A stretch of DNA of 64,000 bases from Theocolax elegans. Its lineage: Eukaryota > Arthropoda > Insecta > Hymenoptera > Cerocephalidae. This document shows, piece after piece, positions 11,463-20,837 of this stretch. How positions within the stretch are numbered: the stretch's first letter is position 1; the number at the start of each line of letters is the position of its first letter. The notes under the pieces are model-generated. The model did not search any database. It saw only the letters and a list, made by a program, of their open reading frames with translations, and was not told where the DNA came from. The position numbers were made by a program, and so were the translations under genes. Location of the stretch: assembly GCA_026168455.1 (NCBI GenBank), contig CM047426.1:46583973-46647972 (forward strand), given 5' to 3'.

Positions 11463-11639
11463 AAAAATTTGAGTTAATTTATTTTCATCTGTTTCAAATC
11501 GGTAAATACTAATTTCTTAATTAGCTATATTACTATGACTAAATTAGATTGTATAAGTTTTACATACATATTTTTATAAACATGCAAGTTTCTAATATTA
11601 ATTTCAATGAGCAATATTTAAAAAATAGAAGTTACTTAC
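11463..11639. repeat. Duplicated flank X, copy 2 (candidate host intron)
   Basis: It matches 6905-7090. Read on the minus strand it begins GTAAGTAACTTC, a consensus splice donor, directly after the open exon at 11640. This supports its being the start of a host intron. Confidence 0.6.
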
Positions 11640-11782
11640 TCAGCTGTTAACACAAGAAGAATGTAATCAAATGTTAAATCTCCTCCACTGCGAACTCCAT
11701 CTACTACCTGTTTTACAGTTAATTTTGATCGTATGGAATTGATAAATACTTTCCAAGCATTATTTTCTTCTACTGAAAGTCT
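11640..11782 (-). CDS. Candidate host exon, DUF389-like membrane protein
   Basis: The minus strand is open with a coding-like sequence: AWKVFINSIRSKLTVKQVVD followed by GVRSGGDLTFDYILLVLTA. It is bounded by an acceptor-like AG (GAATTTAG, 11783) and a strong donor GTAAGTAA (11639). From memory this resembles the start of the DUF389 domain (RLTVAQVVEGVR...LTFDFxMLVxxA), found in bacteria and many animals as a multi-pass membrane protein of unknown function. No other exon is recognised, so the gene must extend outside the window or the exon is a relic. The Ty3/gypsy element would lie in the following intron. Family assignment is inference from a short match. Confidence 0.45.
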
Positions 11783-11989
11783 AAATTCACATACATTAAA
11801 AAATTGATTAAGATAAAGGTGTGTTATTCGATTGACTATAAACACAGTTAATTACTTAATTAATAAACACAGATAATTTTCTGATTTGTTCCATAGTGCA
11901 CGTATTTTGTAATAATTACTTAGTATAAATTGACTAATAACATTTACGATTCTACTTGATAATTTTCACCCTCCATTGTTGTAATGATT
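11783..11989. other. AT-rich spacer
   Basis: AT-rich sequence between the candidate exon and the Penelope fragment, with no recognised element. If the exon call is right, this is the upstream intron. Confidence 0.4.
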
Positions 11990-12240
11990 GAAGAAGTCGA
12001 TTTTGAGGGTAAAGTGATACAAATAAATACATTTATTTAATATATGCCCAACGTTTCGTCTGCCTGATTTGCAGACATCATCAGGTGCTAAATTTAATTC
12101 ACCGAAATTATTAATAATACAAAAATTAAGTAAAAACAAACGAACAAAAAGCAGATACAGTATAGCCGAGGTAGGCATCGTCAAGTAAACATAAATACGG
12201 AAGGAATTGATATTTATACCCGGCATTTAAATTTGATAGT
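11990..12240 (-). mobile_element. Penelope-like element 3' fragment
   Basis: Read on the minus strand it matches 37616-37905 closely, from ATCAAATTTAAATGCCGGGT to CCCTCAAAATCGACTT. The second copy lies just downstream of GIY-YIG endonuclease remains, so this is a 3' terminal piece of the same Penelope-like element. The short open frame here is not a gene. Confidence 0.65.
12053..12084 (-). ncRNA. Hammerhead-like core in Penelope terminus
   Basis: The minus strand reads CTGATGA, a stem of GTCTGC/GCAGAC, then GAAAC. These are the two conserved core strands and stem II of a hammerhead ribozyme. Penelope-like elements are known to carry hammerheads in their terminal repeats. I could not find a convincing stem III with a cleavage triplet, so activity is unproven. 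Confidence 0.5.
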
Positions 12241-12256
12241 CAAAACCAAGATATTA

Positions 12257-12653
12257 GAAATAAAATGAATTTATCGTTCGGTCATATGTATATGTGTATA
12301 ATATATAATATCGGTCTCTCCGAACTAAAAGCTTTACTTTAGAATAAAGCAGGCCTATTTTACTCTTTGTCCACTATGGTTGGTGGAATTTCCCAGAGTA
12401 CTGCCTTCTAAAATAATTAAAGGCGTTTCGTCCTCGATCTCCAGCTTGGACTCCTCAGTAAGGAACTGAAGATCTTACCTTAGACGCCTGTCGCAAGAGG
12501 AAATGCGACGCCAGCAAGATGTTCTGCGGCTATATATATATAGAAAAGAGACGACGATCTCTCCAACGAGTGTTGAGAGATAGTCGTCTCCATCTGGTGG
12601 TGGGAAAAACCACCAGCCAGAGTGCGACGTATTAGACCGAGTCACAAGTTATC
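12257..12653 (-). mobile_element. Hammerhead repeat (retrozyme-like), copy 1
   Basis: A ~395 bp unit also present at 30414, 30809 and (truncated) 34277. It starts GAAATAAAATGAATTTATCG and ends GAGTCACAAGTTAT on the plus strand. The functional RNA is on the minus strand: it holds a complete type III hammerhead at 12421-12489 plus two other strong hairpins (GAGACGAC.../...GTCGTCTC and CTGGTGGT.../ACCACCAG). There is no open frame. A microsatellite of ATCAT units follows. Size, structure and ribozyme fit the retrozyme class of non-coding retroelements that circulate as small circular RNAs. Confidence 0.75.
12421..12489 (-). ncRNA. Type III hammerhead ribozyme
   Basis: Minus strand, 5' to 3': stem III strand AGGCG, cleavage triplet GUC, stem I UAAGG...CCUUA (5 bp, 14-nt loop), core CUGAGGA, stem II GUCC...GGAC (14-nt loop), core GAAA, stem III return CGCCU. 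Every invariant hammerhead position is present. Loop I (GAUCUUC) can pair with loop II (GGAGAUC), consistent with the loop-loop contact natural hammerheads use for activity at low magnesium. Cleavage is predicted after the C of GUC. Confidence 0.9.
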
Positions 12654-12685
12654 ATATCATATCATATCATATCATATCATACTAT
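12652..12685. repeat. (ATCAT)n microsatellite tail
   Basis: About six 5-base units directly after hammerhead repeat copy 1. Confidence 0.85.
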
Positions 12686-12699
12686 AAGTAAAATTTTTC

Positions 12700-12731
12700 C
12701 GGTGTAAGGCGTACGGCGTACGGCGTACGGA
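12700..12731. repeat. Short GTACGGC tandem repeat
   Basis: GGCGTACGGCGTACGGCGTACG, a 7-base unit repeated about three times. Confidence 0.7.
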
Positions 12732-12795
12732 ATTGGCGTTCGATTAGATGTATCGTTTACCACATTTGGTTTTACCTGTGAATGGTTGACACTAG

Positions 12796-13040
12796 GGGTA
12801 ATGTCATGTACACTTTCCTGTAGACGATGTCCGAATGACCTGGAGGTCACCCTGACCACCTGGACATCGTTTCCAGGAAGTGACAATATATTTTGCATAT
12901 TTATGCAGAATGGCATGTAGACTTTCCTGTAGACGATGTCCAGATGACCTGGAGCTCGCCCTGACCATCTGGACATCATCTCCAGGAAGTAACAGTATTT
13001 TTTTCAAATCCAAGGAATATGAAGTGTGGACTTTCCAGTA
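12796..13040. repeat. Tandem hairpin repeat, ~118 bp units
   Basis: Two full units and part of a third start at about 12807, 12914 and 13022 with ATGTA(C/G)ACTTTCCTGTAG. Each full unit holds a strong hairpin: GATGTCC...ACCTGG facing CC(A/T)(G/C)...GGACATC, e.g. GATGTCCAGATG against CATCTGGACATC at 12938-12977. Both strands stay open across the units, but this follows from the repeat and I do not read a gene. Confidence 0.7.
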
Positions 13041-13076
13041 GATTTGGAGTAAAATATTAAAAATGGAAAATATCAA

Positions 13077-14086
13077 AAAAACCGTAGTTACCTTTGTCTA
13101 ATGCGGCGTTTTAGATAAATTATGGATAATTGAACAAATTCTGCGAAAAAAAATTGTTTCCATTTTAATTTATAATTAAAATTGTTGTCGTAAAATTGTT
13201 GCTTTTTTGCATCTAATAAATGTTATAAGGTTAATACCTAATATTTTGCGTTTCAATAATAAATAACCCAAGAATTGTTATAGTATACTTAATTTTATAT
13301 TATGTTAAAGTAAATTTAATAATATGAAAAGAAAACATACATTTATAATGACCTTAAATTAATTTAAAATGTAATAATTAGTAAATTAATTAATTTAATT
13401 AATATTTAACGGAGTTTTTTTTCTCTGTGTAACATACGATAATTTTATAATAAATCTACACTCATTATAACTGAATAAAAATTTTCATCAAAATTATGCT
13501 AATAGTTTAGTAAAGCAAAATTGAAAAAATATAAAGGACCCCGCACAAAATCGATGTAAAAATACTTGCGGTGGATTCAATTCTGACCCAGATAAATCAG
13601 TAGTTCATAATATAGTGATCAAAAGTCTCAATGGCCACCAAGCCCGGAAACTCATTTTTCGGCCATAAATCGAAGGTCAAATGTCAACAATCAAAAACAG
13701 GCAAATGTACGTAAAATAGCTATTTTTGATCATTAGTTTCGTTCCAAGTCTATTTTATATGCGTACATTGATTTCTAAGTGTATATATATATGTATATGT
13801 ATATTAACAACTTAAAAAAGATTCACAGAAATATTAGTGTATGTACTGTTTGTATATGTGTGTGCATGCATGAATGTCCAATAATTATGAAACATCATCT
13901 TATTTGATTACATCTTTAAATATACATTAGCAGAAGAACAAGATTATTACTCTATTTCTAAAGAATTTTCTGAAATACTGAAATATAATAAATAAAAAAG
14001 ACATAAGATATTAATTTTTTCGCGCGATATTGCACATCACATTAATGTGAGTTGAAACAAAAATATTTAATTCCTTTGGACGTAAA
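13077..14086. other. AT-rich spacer before the DDE/SWIM transposase
   Basis: No gene is recognised. A GC-richer patch at 13536-13710 (ACCCCGCACAAAATCGATG...) could be the end of the following transposon, but I could not find its mirror on the other side. Confidence 0.4.
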
Positions 14087-16117
14087 ATGGCAAATAGAGT
14101 TCGGATACCTTGTTATATTTGCCCTAATGCATTACATGCTAGAGTAATGGTACGTTTGGCAAACATTGACGATGAATTTTATCGAGAGATAGCTATTGAG
14201 AGACGCTTGCAGAATGAGAGACCAGAAGCTCCTGTTGATCATGAAACTCGAATCTGTAACAATTGTAATATAACAATACGCCGAGAAATGCAGATGTTAC
14301 AGGAGGATCCCAGTTGCTCACGATTTAATGTGCTTTCTTCACATTCTTCTGAAAGATGTTTGGTATGTCGTGCCCGGCAATAACATCCACAAATTAAGTT
14401 TGCGTGCTAGAGTTAATATTTTCGTAGAACGAAATATTTATGTACCATCAGTGAGGTATTGTTGTGATGAACATCTCGATGAAAAGGGTTTATTACCATT
14501 GAATATTATAGAAGATTTGCGCTTTACTAATCGACCATATATATTGAAAGGTCCAGAATTACAATCATTCTTACAAACAATGCGTGAAGAAATCATCCAT
14601 AGCGCTGCATGTAGATATGAAAGGATGACTTTAATGATGTTTTTACGTACTGTGATCCTATTATCGTTCCAGGTGGCTATCGCTATGTGTCTAAAAAGGA
14701 CCTTCTATGTTTTCTTTGTAAGTTAAGACAGGGTCTTAGTGATGATTTTTTGTGCGTGATCTTTCATTATTCTTCAAGACAAGCTACTAGTCTAGCCATA
14801 AGTACAGTTCGACAATCGTTAATGATAAGATTTTCATCTGAGAACCTTGGATTTGGAGCAATAACTAGAGAAGAATATATAGAAAGACATGTAACACTAT
14901 TTTCAAATCATTTGTATAATGTCATACCTGAAGAACCAACAGCAATTGTGTTCAATGATTGCACTTATATTGATATTGAAAACAGTTCTTGTTTCAAAGC
15001 CTTGCGTCAATCGTTTTGTGTTCACAAAAATAGACATTTATTGAAACCTGCATTGTATGTAGCCCCAGATGGAATCATACTTGATATACAAGGACCTTAT
15101 TTTTCGAATACAGCTAATAATGACGCAAAAATCCTCTTGAAAGAGTTTCAAACAGATATTGCTGGAATGCAGACTTGGTTTAGAGCAAACGATGTCCTTA
15201 TACTGGATCGAGGATATCGTGATGCAATTCCTACTTTAATGGATATAGGTATAGTACCATTAATGCCACCTTTACTGAATCCTAATCAGGTTCAGTTCTC
15301 AACAGAAGAGGCGAACAAAGCTCGTATCATCACAAAATCGAGATGGATCGTAGAGGCAAGGAATGGTCATATGAAAAGTTTATTTAAATTCTTTGCAAAT
15401 GTTATCTCTACATCACATATTCCCAATCTGGGAGATTTTCTCCGAATAGCCGCAGCTATAATTAATAAATATCACGGAGTTATTACGATGCATGATGTTG
15501 ATTTAAGATTAGCAGAAAATATGTTAAATAGAGCAGAAGAAGTCAATGTAGTGCAAGGTAGAGTAGAAGCTGAAGGTCTTAGACAAAGACGAGGTCGATG
15601 GGTAGAATTAACTGCACAGCATTTACCATTGTTTCCGAATTTAACTTTGGAATATTTACGTGAATTAACGTATGGAACTTATCAAGTTCGATTGGCACCA
15701 TCATATATCCAGGATTCTACTTTAAGAGCAGAGCTAGAAAATGAAGAAGACGAACAAGATGAACACATCTTCGATATCGATCGAAATACGAATGAAGCAG
15801 GTTTTATAAGAATAAGAATTACCTCTAGATTCAGAAATGCTGTAAAACATCAAGTATGGATAGCTTTTAATGAGGAGTACAAACGAGATCAGGAAGCTGA
15901 ACATGGAGAAGAACCTATATTTGGGTACTACTGTACATGTAAGGCCGAAGCAAGAACGCTTGGTACTTGTGCCCATGTAGCATGTATACTTTGGTACTTG
16001 GGTTATGCTCGAAACGAAGATAATGCGAAGTATCCGTCTTTTAAATTGTTGCGAAGTATTCAAGATGCTACGATGGATACTGATCAAATTCAAATACACG
16101 GAAAGACATTTTCATAA
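14087..16117 (+). pseudogene. DDE transposase (DDE_Tnp_4-like, ISL2EU-type) with C-terminal SWIM zinc finger
   Basis: Three frames form one protein of about 670 residues. The N-terminal part has paired cysteines (CYIC, CNNCN, CLVC, YCCDEHL) suggesting a zinc-binding region. The last frame (14687-16117) holds the nuclease: D91 in FNDCTYIDI, D174 in LILDRGYRD, and E223 in RWIVEARNGHMKS, the pattern of the DDE_4/IS4-EU group, where the WxVExRNG motif is typical. The C-terminus carries a SWIM finger, YCTCKAEARTLGTCAHVAC. SWIM is usual in Mutator-type transposases, so this combination is notable. Frameshifts at about 14370 and 14622 break it; the 476-codon part is intact. The transposase would cut and paste its own element; terminal repeats were not found. 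Confidence 0.75.
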
Positions 16118-16440
16118 TTAAAGACGGTGCCCACTAGAAAAGCATGCTGTTTGACGGTGGCGACACCAACTATTTCAATGTATCCTATACACGGAACAGA
16201 CAAAACTAATCGTTCACTGTAAAAAACAGTGTAGCTCATCGTTCCTGTAGCTGAAGCGTCGCGTATTAGACAGTGGAGGGGGTCAATGTTTATGCTGCTA
16301 CTGCATTAAGAAGCAAGGTGACTAGCTGTCACCGCGTTTTACGCTGAAAATGTCTCTCCGTGTAATAGATCCTCTTGGCTAACATAACTACAAATATTGT
16401 TAATATGTTAATTGATGTAAGTAAATATATGGTAAACGTT
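16118..16440. other. 3' flank of the transposase
   Basis: Moderately GC-rich sequence with small hairpins (CACTGTAAAAAACAGTG at about 16216). No gene and no clear terminal repeat are seen. Confidence 0.4.
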
Positions 16441-16446
16441 CACTTC

Positions 16447-16476
16447 CACACACACACACACACACACCCACGCACA

Positions 16477-16514
<38 letters not shown>
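16447..16514. repeat. (CA)n microsatellite
   Basis: An interrupted CA run with CCCACGCACACG interruptions. The open frame across it is only the repeat. Confidence 0.95.
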
Positions 16515-16517
<3 letters not shown>

Positions 16518-16600
16518 GGATCAGACACCCGCCACGTCCACGCCGTTGATCCTGGGTTATGCAAAGAACGGGATTGAGAATCTTAATACCTTCACTTACA
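16515..16600 (+). repeat. Short repeat shared with piggyBac 2 right end
   Basis: CGCCACGTCCACGCCGTTGA and the following GGGTTATGCAAAGAAC resemble CGCCACATCCACGCTGTTGA ... at 37082-37110 inside piggyBac 2. It is probably a remnant of a related element. Confidence 0.45.
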
Positions 16601-18616
16601 TTAATATTTCTGAGAATCTATTTTTAAATATCAATATATATATTTCCATAAGTCTGTCTCTCTTGCATCCACATGGCTTTATGGTTACTTGAGTGCCATA
16701 AAACCCTATATATACTTTCTAAAGTAACCATAATCCCCTTTAACGATGTGTATCATATATATATGGGTCATTCCAATACTTTTTTGTAAATCGGTCCGGG
16801 GGGAGGTCAACCAATCGGGCTACAAATTTAGTATGTTACTATACTATAAAAAAAAGTAAGTGAGCCAAAATTGTAGCCTTCTAAATCAATTAAGGACGTA
16901 GGTATGCGATTTTAAACATTCAAAAATAGGCTATTTTTCATCATTTTTAAAAATTTTTCAAAGTAGCACCAAAATTCGAGAAATTAGTATTTTTTTATCC
17001 AGTGCACGGCAAAGTCTTCGTATTACTATAGACTTTTAATCTAGCTATATAGAATGCAATTATTTTGTGAACAAAAATTTTGACGCAGCTAAATATAAAC
17101 ACTTGTTTTTTCAAATTTTGCACATTTTCTAAATGCTACTAAATTAACAGTTTTTAATGCTTTTAAAAAAACCCAACGCGGTTAGATTTGTATTGGTATA
17201 AGCTTTCTTTCTGTTCCAGGTTTACTACAAAAAGTTAATTTGGCTTAAAGTTATGCTTATTTAAATGTGACCTAAAATGCAAAATAACACGTTTTTTGTT
17301 ATTTTCTAATGCTCACAACGTCGGTCTACCTAAATTTTTTTTTACCAAAATTTGGGTAAAACTCGGCTTTTGTAGGTAGAAAATGATCCCGTAGTTACTG
17401 CAATGGATATTTGACCATGGTACACGTTTATTAATGTTTGAAAATATTTTTTTTTGCATTCTTGCGCAAGACTTATCGGATTACTGCAAGGTCTAAAATG
17501 TCTTGTATTTTGAGTGTTATCACAGGTAACATCCATACTATAGGTAACTTTTAAAATTAATAGGAATATAGTTTAAAGAAATTTTTATTTTTATTTTTTT
17601 ATAACAATTTTTGGCCTGTTTTCGCTATTTTACTCGTTTTTGTACATTTATCATTACAATGCGTCGAAAAACTTGTCATTTGTACAATAGCAAAAAGGTT
17701 TGTGATTGCGTGACAAACATTTTGTGTATTTACGTTTTTTAAATTGACACAACAGATTTTGGGATTTTTGTACAAAAACTGATTTTATGGAATTGTAAAA
17801 AGTGTCAAAGCATAAACATATTACTGCAGGTTTAAAATAAACCTCGTATTTTATAATGTCATGTCAATATTACAGGTGACTTTCAAAATTAACACGGTAT
17901 TATAGTTAAAGAAATTTTTATTCTTTCTAACAATCAATTAATCATAATTTTGCATCAAGCATTATTTACTGATGTTTTCATAATTATTTATAACTTTTAA
18001 ATTACTGCGATTCGTGCAAAAGTTGCTTTACGTTGATGTAAAATAAATGTGACTTACTAAATTCGATCAACATAAGTATATTAAAGAATAATACAAGTTG
18101 TTAATGATTAATTTTATACTTTAGAGAACAATCAGTATATTTTATAACGTAGTATAAAGAGTAAGACAATGATGCACCGCAGTAATACCTTCATGCTACG
18201 GAATATCATGATGATAATACTGCGTTCGTTTTTAAAAGAACGAAATAAAGAATTTTTTTTCTCTGGACACAGTTATTCTTAGTTAAATCATTATTAATTT
18301 CACAAAAACTAATGTGGAATAAGAATTTAATACTTAGGGACGTAAAAAATACGTTTGATATTTCACCAGTAATTTCAGCGCTGTAATAACAACACGACAC
18401 TAGTAACACCAGCATTTCAACTGTTTGCTAATACCATAGTTTAATTAAATTATATTGTTTTTTCAACAAATATAAATGTTCATAAATGTGCATGTATGCA
18501 TGTATGTAAGTACGTATGTGTATGTATGCTTACGCACACGCACACGCACATACAGAAATTTACGTAATAAAATGCGTAAAGACGTGAATATTTTGAAATA
18601 ACCCTTAACGTTATCC
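16601..18616. other. AT-rich region with a diverged internal duplication
   Basis: No gene is recognised. Positions about 17465-17595 and 17810-17925 look like diverged copies in the same direction: ATTACTGCA...GTTTAAAATA...CTCGTATTTT...ACAGGTGAC...AAAGAAATTTTTAT. A CA/TG-rich stretch occurs near 18490-18555. The short minus-strand frame at 18206-18415 has no recognisable feature. Confidence 0.45.
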
Positions 18617-19030
18617 GACTAAAAGGGATACTTTGCGTTATTTAATTTTGACTTATAGGCAGTCGATCGATAGCTTTTTTAATTGTCTAACAATTCAGAT
18701 AAAGGGGGGTTTAAAACAAGATAAATAACCCTTAAGATTTAATTAAAAAACAGATTTAAAAAGCTATCGATTGACTGCCTATAAGTAAAAATTAAATCAT
18801 AAAATAATATTAAATTTAAATAAAAAATTTAAATTATTAAAATAATATAAAAAATTAAATAATATTAATAATCTTTATATTATATAATATAACGTTAAGG
18901 GTTGTTTCAAAACATACACGTTTCTTTGTCGTCCAATGCAAATCTATCTGAATGGATAGATAATTAAAAAAGCTATCGATTAACTGACTATAAGTCAAAA
19001 TTAATTGCCACAAAGTACCTCTTTGATAGG
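18617..19030. mobile_element. Small element with ~65 bp terminal inverted repeats
   Basis: The left end, ACTAAAAGGGATACTTTG ... TTTTGACTTATAGGCAGTC ... ATCGATAGCTTTTTT (18617-18683), is mirrored at 18966-19030 (AAAAAAGCTATCGATTAACT ... CAAAGTACCTCTTTGATAG). A third inverted copy of the TAGCTTTTTT...ACTTATAGGC motif sits inside at 18755-18786. It directly abuts the protease gene that follows. It is a non-coding MITE-like element of unknown class. Confidence 0.6.
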
Positions 19031-19033
19031 CAT

Positions 19034-19453
19034 ATGTTTGAATTTATGAAATTAAATCCACATTTTAAAATGCAAGATACAATTTTTTTATCCACTTTGA
19101 ACAATATTAAAGAGCGTTCTTATGATGAAGAATTTATACAAATATTGTTTAGTGGTCCACGTGATATGGGACACTGGATTTGCATTTGGTATGATAAAAA
19201 ATTTATTCATGTATTTGATAGTTTAAATTGAGGTCTTCGAAATGATCACTTGAAATACATAAACAGATTATTTCCCAATAAAAAATCAATTACAATTGTA
19301 CAGGAATACGCTCAAAATCAATCACAAACTTACAATTGTGGTTTATTTGCTATAGCTTTCGCAATATCAATTTCTAATGGTGTTTGTCCTTGTAATATAA
19401 TATTCGATGAATCAATGATGAGAAGCCATTTAGAAATGATTTATAAAAATTAA
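19034..19453 (+). pseudogene. Ulp1-like (C48) cysteine protease domain of Helitron
   Basis: The catalytic triad region is visible: His in GHWICIWYD, Asp in IHVFDSLN, and Cys in YNCGLFAIAFA, in the order and spacing of the C48/SENP fold. A TGA at 19229-19231 interrupts the frame directly after the Asp motif, and the sequence resumes in frame. C48 domains occur in several transposon classes; here it sits upstream of a Helitron Rep with matching strand and codon style. The start is the first ATG after the neighbouring MITE, so the true N-terminus may have been replaced by it. Confidence 0.7.
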
Positions 19454-19975
19454 TCAGTTAAAATGTTTCCTATTTTAAGAAGTGGTATTCCAAATAATCA
19501 GAGTCATAAAAACAGAATTCATAATTAAAACAAATTTTGAAAAATAATAATATATCTGAGTATAAATGTTCCATTGATTAATGAGTCAATCGATTTAATT
19601 AAACAAGATAACCAATTTCATAAAGAATTAAAAGAAGAAAGGACGACTATTAATGATAGTAAAACAGAAATAACAAAACAAAAAACAAAACTTAGTTTTG
19701 CTGACACACTAAAACTACAAATTAAAGATGTAGATATGAAGAAATCACACGAAGAAGTATAAAAAAATATATGAAACTAAAGAATTAACAGTATCACTAT
19801 CAAAAAAAAATTTTAACCAACAGAATAAAGAGCTACACGTTATAAAAATCAAACCCTTTGAAATAAAACAACAAAGCAAAATTAATAAATCAGAATGTAA
19901 AAGGAAATTACGACCATCTTAATCTGAAGATGGATAAACAGAATCAGCAACAATTAAAGACAAAAAAATAAAACA

Positions 19976-20640
19976 GATGACTCAAGAACAAAAATTAGCC
20001 GAAGCAGAACGACAGCGTAATTTTAGAACATCTGAATCTGCAGATAAAAAGAAAGAAATCTCAATAATAAAAATCAAGAAAAGAGAACAAATGACTGAAG
20101 AATATAAATTAGCTGAGGCAAAGCGAGTGCGTGAGTTTAGAGTATCTCAATCTGCAGATAAAAAGAAAGAAATCTCAATAATAACACCAAGAAAAGAATA
20201 CAAATGACTGAAGAACACAAATTAGCTTAGGCAAAGCGAGTGCGTGAGTGTAGAGCATCTCAATCTGCAGATAAAAAAAAGAACTCTCAGTAAAAAAAAC
20301 CACGAAAAGAATACAAATAACTGAAGAACAAAAATTAGCCGAAGCAGAACGACAACGTAATTTTAGAACATCTCAATCTGCAGATAAAAAAAAGAAATCT
20401 CAGTAATAAGAACCAAGAAAAGAATACAAATGACTGAAGAACAAAAATTAGCCGAAGCAGAACGACAACGTAATTTTAGAACATCTCAATCTGCAGATAA
20501 AAAGAAAGAAATGTCAATAATAAAAATCAAGAAAAGAGAACAAATGACTGAAGAATATAAATTAGCTGAGGCAAAGCGAGAACGTAAGTTTAGAGCATCA
20601 CAATCTGCAGATAAAAAAAAAAATCGCTAGAATAAAGAGT
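19976..20640 (+). repeat. Six ~112 bp coding tandem repeats in the Helitron linker
   Basis: Units begin at about 19976, 20088, 20201, 20315, 20427 and 20540 with ATGACTGAAGAA(C/T)A. They encode a charged repeat, TEEYKLAEAKRxRxFR followed by SQSADKKKE. Several units are frameshifted by A-run slippage. Charged helical linkers of this kind precede the Helitron N-terminal domain in insects. Two alternating unit types (AERQRNFR and AKRERKFR) suggest growth by duplication of a pair. Confidence 0.75.
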
Positions 20641-20837
20641 GAGAAAAGAAAACAAATGATTAAGGCACACAAAATAACTGAACCAGAACAATTACACAAA
20701 TTTCGGGCTTCATAATTTGAAGTTAAAAAAAATGAAACCTTTAAAATGAAGAGTGAAACAGACCGAAAACGAAAATGTAGTGTATCTCAATCTAGAAAAA
20801 AGTAAATTCGAATAACTAAAAGTAAAAATGAAAACAA

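Noticed and set aside
12677..13076. Two minus-strand frames of about 90-100 codons
   Set aside because: They follow from the tandem hairpin repeat; repeated peptides mirror the DNA units and there is no codon signal.
16375..16692. 105-codon plus-strand frame
   Set aside because: Its core is translated CA microsatellite (His-Thr repeat) and the rest has no coding character.
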